DNA from: CAIUPE01 sp046091665 | GTDB taxonomy: Bacteria; Pseudomonadota; Alphaproteobacteria; Rhizobiales; Beijerinckiaceae | Assembly (NCBI GenBank): GCA_046091665.1 | Contig: JBJTCD010000066.1 | Coordinates: 1 to 22,695 of the forward strand | DNA: 22,695 bases | Direction: 5' to 3' | Shown here: in pieces, positions 13,552 to 21,017 of the stretch | Layout: each line of letters starts with the position of its first letter | Position numbering within the stretch: the stretch's first letter is position 1 | The notes under the pieces: generated by a model | Seen by the model: the letters and a program-made list of their open reading frames with translations, nothing else | What the model was told of the DNA's origin: nothing | Database searches by the model: none | Made by a program: the position numbers and the translations under genes

Positions 13552-14846
13552 TGAGTGCTTCTCGTCCCACCCTCATCATCAACGCCCATCTTGTCGATCC
13601 TGAAACAGGCCGCGAAGAAAAAGGCGCGCTTGCGGTTGAGAATGGCGTCATTCGCGAAATGGGTCATGCGATTGATGCCTCATCGCCACCGGAAGGCGCT
13701 TTGGTGATTGATGCGAAAGGTCGTGTGTTAGCGCCGGGTCTTGTTGATCTGCGCGCTTTTGTGGGTGAACCCGGAGCAGAACATCGCGAGTCATTGGCTT
13801 CAGCCAGTCGCGCTGCCGCTGCGGGTGGCGTGACGACCGTTGTCTGTATGCCGGATACAAATCCGCCCATCGATGATCCGGCGGTTGTTGATTATATCAT
13901 TCGTCGCGCGCGTGACACAGCTGGTGTGCGTCTCATTCCGTCAGCTGCTCTCACGAAAGGTCTGCATGGCAACGAGATGACTGAATTCGGTTTATTGGGT
14001 GAAGCAGGTGCGGTGTTCTTTACCGATGGCGCGCGTTCAGTTTCAAACGCGCAAGTGATGCGCCGCGCTCTGACTTATGCGCGCGATTTCGATGCGTTAA
14101 TTGTTCACCATGTCGAAGAGCCGTCTTTGTCTTCGGATGGTGTGATGAATGAAGGCGAGCTTGCGAGCCGTTTGGGCTTGCCAGGCATTCCGAAAGCCGC
14201 TGAAACGATTATGTTAGAGCGCGATCTTGCGCTCGTGCGTTTAACCGGCGCGCGCTATCACGCGGCAATGATTTCATGTGCTGAATCGCTTGCGATCATC
14301 GCGCGCGCTAAGGATGAAGGCTTGCCCGTCACCTGCGGCGTCTCGATCAATAATCTCGCGCTTAATGAAAATGACATCGGCTCTTACAGAACCTTTTTGA
14401 AACTCTCGCCGCCTTTGCGTGCCGAAGAGGATCGCAGAGCGATGATCGAGGGCGTGGCCTCAGGGATTATCGATGTCATCGTGTCGGATCATAATCCGCA
14501 AGATGTCGAAGCCAAACGCCAACCCTTTATTGAATGTGCTGATGGTGCGATCGGTCTTGAGACCATGTTGCCCGTTGCGCTTCGTCTGGTTCACAATGGT
14601 GACTTGTCACTCACAACTTTGATCCGCGCCCTTGCGACACGACCCGCTGATCTTCTTCACATGAAGCAGGGGCGTTTGAAGAAAGGCGCGCCGGCAGATC
14701 TTATTCTGTTTGATCCGGATGAACCTTTTGTTCTAGATCCCGAAACACTTCATTCGCGCTGTAAGAACACGCCCTTTGATGGCGCGCGTCTACAAGGTCG
14801 TGTACATATGACGATGGTCGGCGGTCGTATCGTTCAAGAATCCTGA
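13548..14846 (+). CDS. pyrX: inactive dihydroorotase-like subunit (PyrC'/PyrX type)
   Basis: This 432-aa amidohydrolase-fold protein of the dihydroorotase family has the normal framework: GEPGAEHRES, AAAGGVTTVVCMPDTNPPIDDP, VIVSDHNPQDVEAK and IGLETMLPVALRL. The metal-binding HxH after the first strand is RAF (residues 69-71), and the usual PHHL region reads INNL. It is therefore very unlikely to bind zinc or be catalytic. By analogy with the Pseudomonas PyrB-PyrC' complex, it should be a structural partner that stabilises aspartate carbamoyltransferase. A true dihydroorotase must lie elsewhere in the genome. It overlaps pyrB by 4 bp, with GGAGG upstream. Confidence 0.88.
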   Translation: MMSASRPTLIINAHLVDPETGREEKGALAVENGVIREMGHAIDASSPPEGALVIDAKGRVLAPGLVDLRAFVGEPGAEHRESLASASRAAAAGGVTTVVCMPDTNPPIDDPAVVDYIIRRARDTAGVRLIPSAALTKGLHGNEMTEFGLLGEAGAVFFTDGARSVSNAQVMRRALTYARDFDALIVHHVEEPSLSSDGVMNEGELASRLGLPGIPKAAETIMLERDLALVRLTGARYHAAMISCAESLAIIARAKDEGLPVTCGVSINNLALNENDIGSYRTFLKLSPPLRAEEDRRAMIEGVASGIIDVIVSDHNPQDVEAKRQPFIECADGAIGLETMLPVALRLVHNGDLSLTTLIRALATRPADLLHMKQGRLKKGAPADLILFDPDEPFVLDPETLHSRCKNTPFDGARLQGRVHMTMVGGRIVQES

Positions 14847-14876
14847 TTGCATTGAAGACCAAAAAATAAGGTCGTG

Positions 14877-15521
14877 ATGATGTCCGAAGATGTACTTTCC
14901 TTTTTTACCGTCGTGATCGCCTATCTTTTGGGGTCAATTCCTTTTGGTGTCATTCTCACGAAAATTTTTGACGCAGGCGATCTAAGAAGCATCGGTTCAG
15001 GCAATATCGGCGCGACCAATGTTTTACGCACGGGCCGCAAAGGTCTCGCAGCGGCGACATTGATTGGTGATATGCTCAAGGGAACGGCTGCGGTTCTTGT
15101 CGCACATTATATTTTCGGTGCTGCAACGGCCTTGCCCGCCGCGATAGCTGCATTTTTGGGTCATCTCTTTCCGGTGTGGCTCAAATTCAAAGGCGGTAAA
15201 GGTGTTGCGACCTATTTGGGTGTGACATTGGCGCTTGTTCCGATCGCGGCGGCTGCCTTTGCGGTAAGCTGGTTGCTAACGGCACGGCTTTCGCGTTATT
15301 CTTCTTTGTCGGCTCTTGTTGCGAGCCTCGTTACTCCTTTTGTTGCCGCGTATTTCGGTGATGTGTTGAGTGGTGGCGTTCTTTTCCTTCTCACAATTGT
15401 GCTGTGGGTGACGCATCGCGCGAATATAAAGCGTTTGATGGCGGGCACCGAAGGGCGGATCGGAGCCAAGAATGGCGCAACCTCCGAAGCCGGATCAACC
15501 GGCGGGTCAGGAACTCACTAA
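14877..15521 (+). CDS. plsY: glycerol-3-phosphate acyltransferase PlsY
   Basis: This 214-aa, roughly five-pass inner-membrane enzyme transfers acyl from acyl-phosphate to glycerol-3-phosphate, the first step of phospholipid synthesis. All three conserved loops are visible: IAYLLGSIPFGVI, then DLRSIGSGNIGATNVLRTGRKG, and LFPVWLKFKGGKGVAT. AAGG lies five bases before the ATG at 14877; the next codon is also ATG. It lies 30 bp after the pyrC'-like gene. The last 16 residues (Gly/Ser/Thr-rich) are out-of-frame with the start of dprA, whose ATG lies 50 bp inside this gene. The tail is poorly constrained in the family, which makes such an overlap tolerable. Confidence 0.96.
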   Translation: MMSEDVLSFFTVVIAYLLGSIPFGVILTKIFDAGDLRSIGSGNIGATNVLRTGRKGLAAATLIGDMLKGTAAVLVAHYIFGAATALPAAIAAFLGHLFPVWLKFKGGKGVATYLGVTLALVPIAAAAFAVSWLLTARLSRYSSLSALVASLVTPFVAAYFGDVLSGGVLFLLTIVLWVTHRANIKRLMAGTEGRIGAKNGATSEAGSTGGSGTH

Positions 15522-16686
15522 TCTTCAACGTCTCGATTGGATACGGTTAACCCGCACAACAAGCATTGGTCCTCGTACCTTCAGATCTTTGCTCAATCGA
15601 TATGGCGGTGCAGCGGCGGCCCTTGAAGCCTTGCCATCGCTACTGCAATCGCAAGGACGTCCGCCAAAAGTTGTAAGCGTCGCGGAAGCGGAAGATGAAG
15701 TGGCGCGCGCTTCTGCCATGGATGTTCGCTTCATCGCGATGGGTGAGCCTGATTATCCGGCGCTCTTGCGTGTGATTGACCCTGCGCCGCCCATCATTGG
15801 TGTGCGTGGTCGTGTTTCAATTTTATCGAAACCCTCTGTCGCGATTGTGGGTTCACGCAACGCGTCGGCAGCAGGTTTGAAATTGGCAAGCATTCTCGCG
15901 TCCGATCTCGGCAAACTCGCTTTTGTCATCGTGTCGGGCCTTGCGCGTGGCATTGATGCATCCGCTCATCGCGCGTCATTATCATCAGGCACTGTGGCCG
16001 TGCTCGCGGGCGGGCATGATAAACCCTATCCCGATGAGCATCGTGATCTTATCAATGCGATTGCCGAAACGGGGGCGATTGTCAGCGAAATGCCGATGGG
16101 ATGGGAGCCGCGCGGCCGTGATTTTCCGCGCAGGAACAGGATCATTTCCGGCTTGAGTTATGGAGTTGTGATCATTGAAGCAGCGCTGAGGTCGGGATCA
16201 TTGATCACCGCGCGTTTTGCAGGCGAGCAGGGACGCGATATTTTTGCCGTTCCGGGATCACCTCTTGATCCGCGATCAGAAGGCACCAATGCGCTAATTC
16301 GCGAAGGCGCGACTCTCGTTACGTCAGCCGATCATGTTGCTGAAGCTTTGGGTCCAGTGCTTGGACGCCTGCCCTTTGCGGGCGGTGCAGAGGAACCCAA
16401 AGATGTCTCTCTGGGTCCCTTCTGGGATGAGCTCGATCCCGATCTCGACGGGGCGGAGAGGACATCCGCCTTCGCCGAGGACGCACCGGACGACAAAAGG
16501 GAGGGACTTTTGCCGCGAGATGAACTTATTGCGCTGATTGGAACCACCCCTATGCCCATTGACGACCTTGTCAGGCTTTCGGGACGGACCGTTGCTTCGG
16601 TTCGTACATTTCTCGTCGAGCTCGAACTCGAAGGACGGATCACGCGGCAGGATGGCGGGTTGATTACCGCCACCGTGCCCCGCTGA
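15472..16686 (+). CDS. dprA: DNA-processing protein DprA (Smf)
   Basis: This 404-aa protein protects incoming single-stranded DNA and loads RecA during transformation or recombination. It has an N-terminal helix-hairpin-like region (about residues 20-62), then the Rossmann core with PSVAIVGSRNAS (121-132), IVSGLARGIDASAHR and FPRRNRIISGLSYGVVIIEAALRSGSLITA. A C-terminal winged-helix-like domain (DDLVRLSGRTVASVRTFLVELELEGRI) is preceded by an acidic linker. The start overlaps plsY by 50 bp with GGAG upstream. It ends 5 bp from the convergent small gene. Confidence 0.96.
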   Translation: MAQPPKPDQPAGQELTNLQRLDWIRLTRTTSIGPRTFRSLLNRYGGAAAALEALPSLLQSQGRPPKVVSVAEAEDEVARASAMDVRFIAMGEPDYPALLRVIDPAPPIIGVRGRVSILSKPSVAIVGSRNASAAGLKLASILASDLGKLAFVIVSGLARGIDASAHRASLSSGTVAVLAGGHDKPYPDEHRDLINAIAETGAIVSEMPMGWEPRGRDFPRRNRIISGLSYGVVIIEAALRSGSLITARFAGEQGRDIFAVPGSPLDPRSEGTNALIREGATLVTSADHVAEALGPVLGRLPFAGGAEEPKDVSLGPFWDELDPDLDGAERTSAFAEDAPDDKREGLLPRDELIALIGTTPMPIDDLVRLSGRTVASVRTFLVELELEGRITRQDGGLITATVPR

Positions 16687-16691
16687 GTCCG

Positions 16692-16934
16692 TTAGGTCAG
16701 GTCGCCGCGTGATTTCGCGACTTGGCCATTGGCTTCGATCCGCGCCATTTCAAGGAAATAGGCAAGAAGATCAAAATTCGCTTTGCGAGCGATGGCACTC
16801 AATTCGAATGTCATTTTGGCGAGATAGACGGCGATTTCATCCGTATCATTCGCCAATTTTGGTGAAGGTTTGGCGTGACGGGGAAATGTCGTAACGCGTG
16901 TATCATCAAGTCTTTCAGCAAGTTGGGGTGCCAT
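16692..16934 (-). CDS. 80-aa conserved-type hypothetical protein
   Basis: This is a small soluble protein with an extended N-terminal part (MAPQLAERLDDTRVTTFPRHAK) and a helical C-terminal half (DEIAVYLAKMTFELSAIARKANFDLLAYFLEMARIEAN). The arrangement of Leu/Ala/aromatic residues suggests a helical pair. I recall short proteins of this look in Hyphomicrobiales but cannot name the family. The ATG at 16934 has AGAGG eight bases upstream. It lies alone between dprA (convergent) and a 308-bp non-coding region. Confidence 0.7.
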   Translation of the reverse strand: MAPQLAERLDDTRVTTFPRHAKPSPKLANDTDEIAVYLAKMTFELSAIARKANFDLLAYFLEMARIEANGQVAKSRGDLT

Positions 16935-17242
16935 GGCTCAGGCCTCTTTCGGCTAAGGGTCTTCGATTTTTTCAATGCTGAAGGAAGAACGCACTCAATC
17001 CGCGAACACAACTAATAACTGAAACTTTTACAAACTAACTCTTGCGGTTGTATTACGTCAATCCATAAAATTGATCAAGTCGACGTACACAAACTCAACT
17101 CGCCGACTTGACGTTGAGGAATAAGCGTCATTTTTTTTCGAAATTTAAGAAATACACTGCGTTTAACATGTTAAATCGCAGGGCAAAGGCATTTGTAGGT
17201 CGAAAATTCTTCAGAATCAGCTCAATTTCACTTAAATTTCCC
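16935..17242. other. 308-bp non-coding region with interleaved inverted repeats
   Basis: No gene is supported here. The left part is the 5' side of the minus-strand 80-aa gene. Bases 17075-17118 hold two perfect interleaved inverted repeats: TCAAGTCG (17075-17082) with CGACTTGA (17104-17111), and CTCAAC (17094-17099) with GTTGAG (17113-17118). Their order (A-B-A'-B') is that of a pseudoknot. ACGTCAA (17055-17061) also matches TTGACGT (17108-17114), and TTTAACATGTTAAA (17162-17175) is a perfect 14-bp palindrome. These may be operators or a structured leader. Confidence 0.6.
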
Positions 17243-17250
17243 TTAGGGAA
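17230..17250 (-). terminator. hairpin at the 3' end of the permease gene
   Basis: On the minus strand TTCCC-TAA-GGGAA (17250-17238) is followed by ATTTAAGT. The central TAA is the permease stop codon itself. The hairpin and A/T tail match the element 65 bp after rcnA. The stem is short, so any termination would be weak. Confidence 0.4.
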
Positions 17251-18172
17251 TGATGAAAGCGCTATAAAGAATTGGAATTGTGATCATCGCGCAGAGTGTC
17301 TGGAGTGTTAAAATTTCCGCCATCAACGTGGCGTTACCTCCTAATTGCCGCGCCAAAATATAAGAGGCGCTCGCGGTTGGGACCGCCATGGCGAGAATTG
17401 TGACCGATAAAGCCGTGCCGCTGACGGAAAAAGCACTGGCAAACAGAACCGCAAGCAGCGGCATCGCAATCAATTTTGCGAATAAAGGAATGAAATGACC
17501 CAAAGTGATTCGTGGAATTCGACGCAACTCGAGTCCCGCACCCGCGGCCAATAATCCTGCGGCCAGTGACGCCTGTCCGATCAAGGTAAGGGGCGAAAAG
17601 AGAGCGGTCGGAATAAATTTCATAAGCGGATTGAGGAGGAGGCCGATCACACAAGACCAGATAAAAGGATTTTTGAGGATCGCTTGACCATAAATTGTCC
17701 AGGTTGTTTTTTGCGATTGCGCGTAACGGGTCAGCACGCCGACGGAGAGAAAATTCAAAAGCGGGATCATGGCGGCAATCGCGACCGCGCAAAGTGTCGC
17801 GCCTTCACGACCATGAAGGCTTGTCGCGAGGGCAAAAGCGACAAAGGAATTCCAGCGGATTGAACCTTGAAACACCGAGCTGAACGATGCTCCGTCGATA
17901 TCAAAGTATTTTTCGAGAGCGGATCTTAGAAGAAGCAGCAAAACCGCAATGGTTAAAAGCGAGGCGACCAGCGTCGCACCTATGGTGAGAAAAGGCGTTG
18001 AGGAAAGATCGGCGCTCGCCATGGTTGAGATAATCATGGCGGGAAACAGGATGAGATAGGTCACGCGTTCGAAACCGTCCCATGTGTCACGCCGGATGAT
18101 GTGTGCTGATTTTAAAAACGCCCCAATGGCGATGATCAAAAACACAGTGAGAAGATTGGACAAAGCGGGCAT
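17243..18172 (-). CDS. AEC family transporter (auxin efflux carrier-like permease)
   Basis: This 309-aa protein has about ten hydrophobic segments in the AEC (auxin efflux carrier/malonate permease) layout: an N-terminal half with LLTVFLIIAIGAFLK, a mid segment ILKNPFIWSCVIGLLLN, and a C-terminal half with MAVPTASASYILARQLGGNATLMA, the typical P-T-A-x-x-x region near the binding site. Members move organic anions or similar solutes; the substrate is unknown. I start at the ATG at 18172; a TTG 10 codons upstream is possible, and neither has a good SD. It follows ruvX on the same strand after 33 bp and may be transcribed with it. Confidence 0.88.
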   Translation of the reverse strand: MPALSNLLTVFLIIAIGAFLKSAHIIRRDTWDGFERVTYLILFPAMIISTMASADLSSTPFLTIGATLVASLLTIAVLLLLLRSALEKYFDIDGASFSSVFQGSIRWNSFVAFALATSLHGREGATLCAVAIAAMIPLLNFLSVGVLTRYAQSQKTTWTIYGQAILKNPFIWSCVIGLLLNPLMKFIPTALFSPLTLIGQASLAAGLLAAGAGLELRRIPRITLGHFIPLFAKLIAMPLLAVLFASAFSVSGTALSVTILAMAVPTASASYILARQLGGNATLMAEILTLQTLCAMITIPILYSAFIIP

Positions 18173-18205
18173 AGGAAACGCTACTTTTTTACGAACTAAC
18201 AAAGT

Positions 18206-18685
18206 TTAAGAGAGTGGCACCGCTGAGATCCGGTCAATGAAGGCTTGGAGGAGATAGGCCGCCGCCATTTTATCGACGACTTCTGCACGACGCGCGCGCG
18301 ATGTATCGGCTTCAAGCAAAGTGCGGGTAACAGCCGCGGTCGAAAGCCGTTCATCTTGATAGAGAATCGGTAATGGCGTCATTTTGGATAGATTTCTGGC
18401 GAAAGCGGTTGTTGCCTGAACGCGCGGTCCCATCGTGCCGTCCATATTTACCGGAAGGCCCAAGACAAAAGCGCCGACGCCGTGCCTTTCAGCGAGCGCC
18501 AAAAGCGCCGTGGCATCTTTGCCGAATTTCGTCCGGAAAATGGTTTCGACCGGGCTTGCGATCCGCCGTTCGACGTCAGAGAGCGCGACGCCGATGGTTT
18601 TGGTGCCGAGATCAAGGCCCATAAGGCGTGAACCACGGGGAAGGGCGGCGATAAGGGCGCGTTCCTCATTTGGATCACTAATCAT
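18206..18685 (-). CDS. ruvX: RuvX/YqgF-type Holliday junction resolvase homologue
   Basis: This 159-aa RNase H-fold protein has MGLDLGTKTIGVALSD near the N terminus, a central VLGLPVNMDGTMGPR loop, YQDERLST, and VDKMAAAYLLQAFI near the C terminus. The conserved acidic residues of the fold are in place (GLDLG, DERLST, EVVDKMAA). The family is linked to pre-16S rRNA end processing and to Holliday junction resolution; which applies here cannot be told. The ATG at 18685 is divergent from gatC with a 147-bp shared upstream region. Confidence 0.95.
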   Translation of the reverse strand: MISDPNEERALIAALPRGSRLMGLDLGTKTIGVALSDVERRIASPVETIFRTKFGKDATALLALAERHGVGAFVLGLPVNMDGTMGPRVQATTAFARNLSKMTPLPILYQDERLSTAAVTRTLLEADTSRARRAEVVDKMAAAYLLQAFIDRISAVPLS

Positions 18686-18743
18686 CTCTACAACTAACTC
18701 CGCCGTGCGCCCTTGGCCGACAATTCGCCTTGATAGCCTGCCA

Positions 18744-18773
18744 TTGCGGCCCGGACAAACCGGATGCTATAGG
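18744..18773 (+). promoter_or_regulatory. candidate gatC-operon promoter
   Basis: TTGCGG (18744-18749) and TATAGG (18768-18773) are separated by 18 bp, the same type of hexamers as proposed for pyrB. A start near 18780 gives a leader of about 53 nt. CCGGAT occurs twice (18760-18765, 18774-18779) around the -10, a possible operator. Unproven. Confidence 0.4.
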
Positions 18774-18832
18774 CCGGATACGGATTGTGGATCAAACTTC
18801 GGCCTTTCGGCTGATTAGGAACGGGAGCGGCC

Positions 18833-19120
18833 ATGTCTGTCGATCAGGCGACCGTGCGGCGAATTGCGCGTTTGGCGCGGATCGCTGTCACCGACGAAGA
18901 AGTGCCCCATCTTCAAGGGGAGCTGAATGCCATGTTGTCCTTCGTCGAACAGCTCAACAGCGTGAATGTTGAGGGTGTTGAGCCGATGACCTCGGTGACG
19001 CCGATGGCGATGAAAAAACGCGTGGATGAAGTGACCGACGGCAACATCGCCGAGATCGTCACAGCTAACGCGCCGCAGACCGAGGATCATTATTTCCTCG
19101 TCCCCAAAGTTGTTGAATAA
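18833..19120 (+). CDS. gatC: Asp/Glu-tRNA amidotransferase subunit C
   Basis: This 95-aa GatC is recognised by VRRIARLARIAVTDEEVPHLQGELNAMLSFVEQLNSVNVEGVEPM and the C-terminal DGNIAEIVTANAPQTEDHYFLVPKVVE. It is a small belt subunit that wraps GatA and holds GatA and GatB together in the complex that amidates misacylated Glu-tRNA(Gln) and/or Asp-tRNA(Asn). The ATG has GGAGCGG close upstream. It is the first gene of the gatC-gatA-aroQ-gatB unit; gatA starts 14 bp later. Confidence 0.97.
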   Translation: MSVDQATVRRIARLARIAVTDEEVPHLQGELNAMLSFVEQLNSVNVEGVEPMTSVTPMAMKKRVDEVTDGNIAEIVTANAPQTEDHYFLVPKVVE

Positions 19121-19134
19121 CGCAAAGCTCATTC

Positions 19135-20655
19135 ATGACAGATTTGACCACTCTCACTCTTGCGGAAGCGCGTGATGCGCTGAAAACAAAAAAGATTTCA
19201 GCGCTTGAACTCACCGATGCGCATCTCAACGCCATGGAAAAAGCCAAGGCATTGAATGCCTATGTGCTTGATACGCCCGAGCAAGCGCGGACCATGGCCA
19301 AAGCTTCTGACATAAAATTACAGAAAGGTGAGGGCGGTGCACTCGAAGGCATTCCGCTCGGCATTAAAGATCTTTATGCGACCAAAGGCGTGCGCACGAC
19401 AGCGTGTTCAAAAATACTTTCGAATTTTGTTCCCGAATATGAATCAACCGTCACGAGCCAACTCTGGCGCGATGGCGCGGTGATGCTCGGCAAACTCAAT
19501 AATGACGAATTCGCGATGGGTTCATCAAATGAGTCTTCTGCCTTTGGTCCCTCCATTTCACCGATTTTGCCGCCGAATGTTTCTGCAGCGCAAGCCAAAT
19601 CAAAACTTGGAAGTGATAAAAAAGGTCTGCTTGTTCCGGGTGGGTCATCAGGTGGATCAGCAGCAGCGATTGCCGCGCGTCTTTGTTTAGGCGCAACCGC
19701 AACGGATACAGGTGGATCAATTCGTCAACCGGCAGCCTTTACAGGCACGGTTGGAATTAAGCCCACTTATGGTCGTTGCTCGCGCTGGGGCATTGTGGCT
19801 TTCGCCTCATCACTTGATCAAGCAGGACCGATTGCCAAGACCGTGCGCGATACGGCGATCATGCTGCGCTCCATGGCGGGTCATGATCCGAAAGACACAA
19901 CATCAGTTGATCGTGCAGTGCCTGATTACGAAGCTGCAATCGGTAAATCCATCAAAGGTATGAAGATCGGTATTCCGAAAGAATATCGCGTCGATGGCAT
20001 GTCGCAAGAAATCGATGCGCTCTGGTCGAAGGGTGCTGAATGGTTGAAACAAGCCGGCGCCGAGATTGTTGAAATCTCTCTTCCGCATACGCATTACGCG
20101 TTGCCGGCTTATTATATTGTTGCGCCTGCCGAAGCTTCATCCAATCTCGCGCGTTATGATGGTGTGCGTTACGGCGTGCGTGTGCCGGGCAAAGACATCA
20201 TCGACATGTATGAGAAGACACGCGCCAATGGGTTTGGTGCGGAAGTGCGTCGCCGCATCATGATCGGTACTTATGTTTTGTCAGCGGGTTATTATGACGC
20301 CTATTATGTGCGCGCGCAGAAAATCCGCACGCTCATCAAACAGGATTTTGAAAAGGCTTATGCTTCGGGTGTCGATGCGGTTTTAACACCCGCAACGCCA
20401 TCACCTGCTTTTGGTATTGGCGAGAAGAGCGGCGCTGATCCGGTTGAAATGTATCTGAATGATATTTTCACCGTCACTGTGAATATGGCGGGTCTTCCGG
20501 GCCTCGCCGTTCCTGCGGGCATATCAAAAGAAGGTTTGCCTTTGGGCCTGCAATTGATCGGTCGTCCCTTCGATGAAGAAACACTCTTCTCGATTGGCGA
20601 AGTGATCGAGCAGGCGGCTGGACGGACGAAATTGCCGGATCCGTGGTGGGCGTGA
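19135..20655 (+). CDS. gatA: Asp/Glu-tRNA amidotransferase subunit A
   Basis: This 506-aa amidase releases ammonia from glutamine for transamidation. The Ser-cisSer-Lys triad is visible as Lys78 (PLGIKD), Ser171 (PGGSSGGS) and Ser195 (DTGGSIRQPA). The typical GIKPTYGRCSRWGIVAFASSLDQAGPI segment follows. Odd point: between NESSAFGP and VPGGSSGG there are about 18 residues more than in a typical GatA (139-166, Ala/Lys/Ser-rich). This insertion sits next to the catalytic serine loop but leaves the motifs intact. Start at 19135, weak SD. Its TGA overlaps the ATG of the chorismate mutase gene by one base. Confidence 0.97.
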   Translation: MTDLTTLTLAEARDALKTKKISALELTDAHLNAMEKAKALNAYVLDTPEQARTMAKASDIKLQKGEGGALEGIPLGIKDLYATKGVRTTACSKILSNFVPEYESTVTSQLWRDGAVMLGKLNNDEFAMGSSNESSAFGPSISPILPPNVSAAQAKSKLGSDKKGLLVPGGSSGGSAAAIAARLCLGATATDTGGSIRQPAAFTGTVGIKPTYGRCSRWGIVAFASSLDQAGPIAKTVRDTAIMLRSMAGHDPKDTTSVDRAVPDYEAAIGKSIKGMKIGIPKEYRVDGMSQEIDALWSKGAEWLKQAGAEIVEISLPHTHYALPAYYIVAPAEASSNLARYDGVRYGVRVPGKDIIDMYEKTRANGFGAEVRRRIMIGTYVLSAGYYDAYYVRAQKIRTLIKQDFEKAYASGVDAVLTPATPSPAFGIGEKSGADPVEMYLNDIFTVTVNMAGLPGLAVPAGISKEGLPLGLQLIGRPFDEETLFSIGEVIEQAAGRTKLPDPWWA

Positions 20656-20975
20656 TGAAAGCACCGAAGGATTGCGCCAATATGGGGGAATTGCGGCAAG
20701 CAATTGACGCGATTGATACCGATCTTGTCGCGTTGCTTGCCAAGCGCTTTACTTATATTGATCGAGCAGCAGAGATAAAACTACTCGTCGGATTGCCACC
20801 GCGTACGTCAGATCGTGTTCAACAAGTGATTGATCAGGTTCGGGCTCAAGCAATAGAACTGAATCTCGATCCCGACTTAATCGAGAATATTTGGCGTCAA
20901 TTGATTGAAAACAGCATCGCACGCGAAACGCGATTGATGGACCATCAAGTCTCCCTTGGAAAAAATGAAAAGTGA
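20655..20975 (+). CDS. chorismate mutase type II (AroQ-like)
   Basis: This 106-aa all-helical protein matches the AroQ chorismate mutase/isochorismate pyruvate lyase fold: LRQAIDAIDTDLVALLAKRFTYIDRAAEIK, DRVQQVIDQVRAQAIELNLDPDLIENIWRQLIENSIARE. Active-site-type residues are present: the LLAKR arginine, the EIK lysine, the DRV arginine and late W/E/Q-side-chain positions (IWRQLIE). It would convert chorismate to prephenate for Phe/Tyr synthesis, or be a lyase-like relative. ATG 20655 overlaps the gatA stop (TGATG); an upstream GTG at 20643 is less likely. gatB follows 42 bp later. Presence in the gat operon is unusual. Confidence 0.85.
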   Translation: MKAPKDCANMGELRQAIDAIDTDLVALLAKRFTYIDRAAEIKLLVGLPPRTSDRVQQVIDQVRAQAIELNLDPDLIENIWRQLIENSIARETRLMDHQVSLGKNEK

Positions 20976-21017
20976 AGCAATTCGAATGACCTTCAGAGAA
21001 TTTGAGGCTTTTATTCT

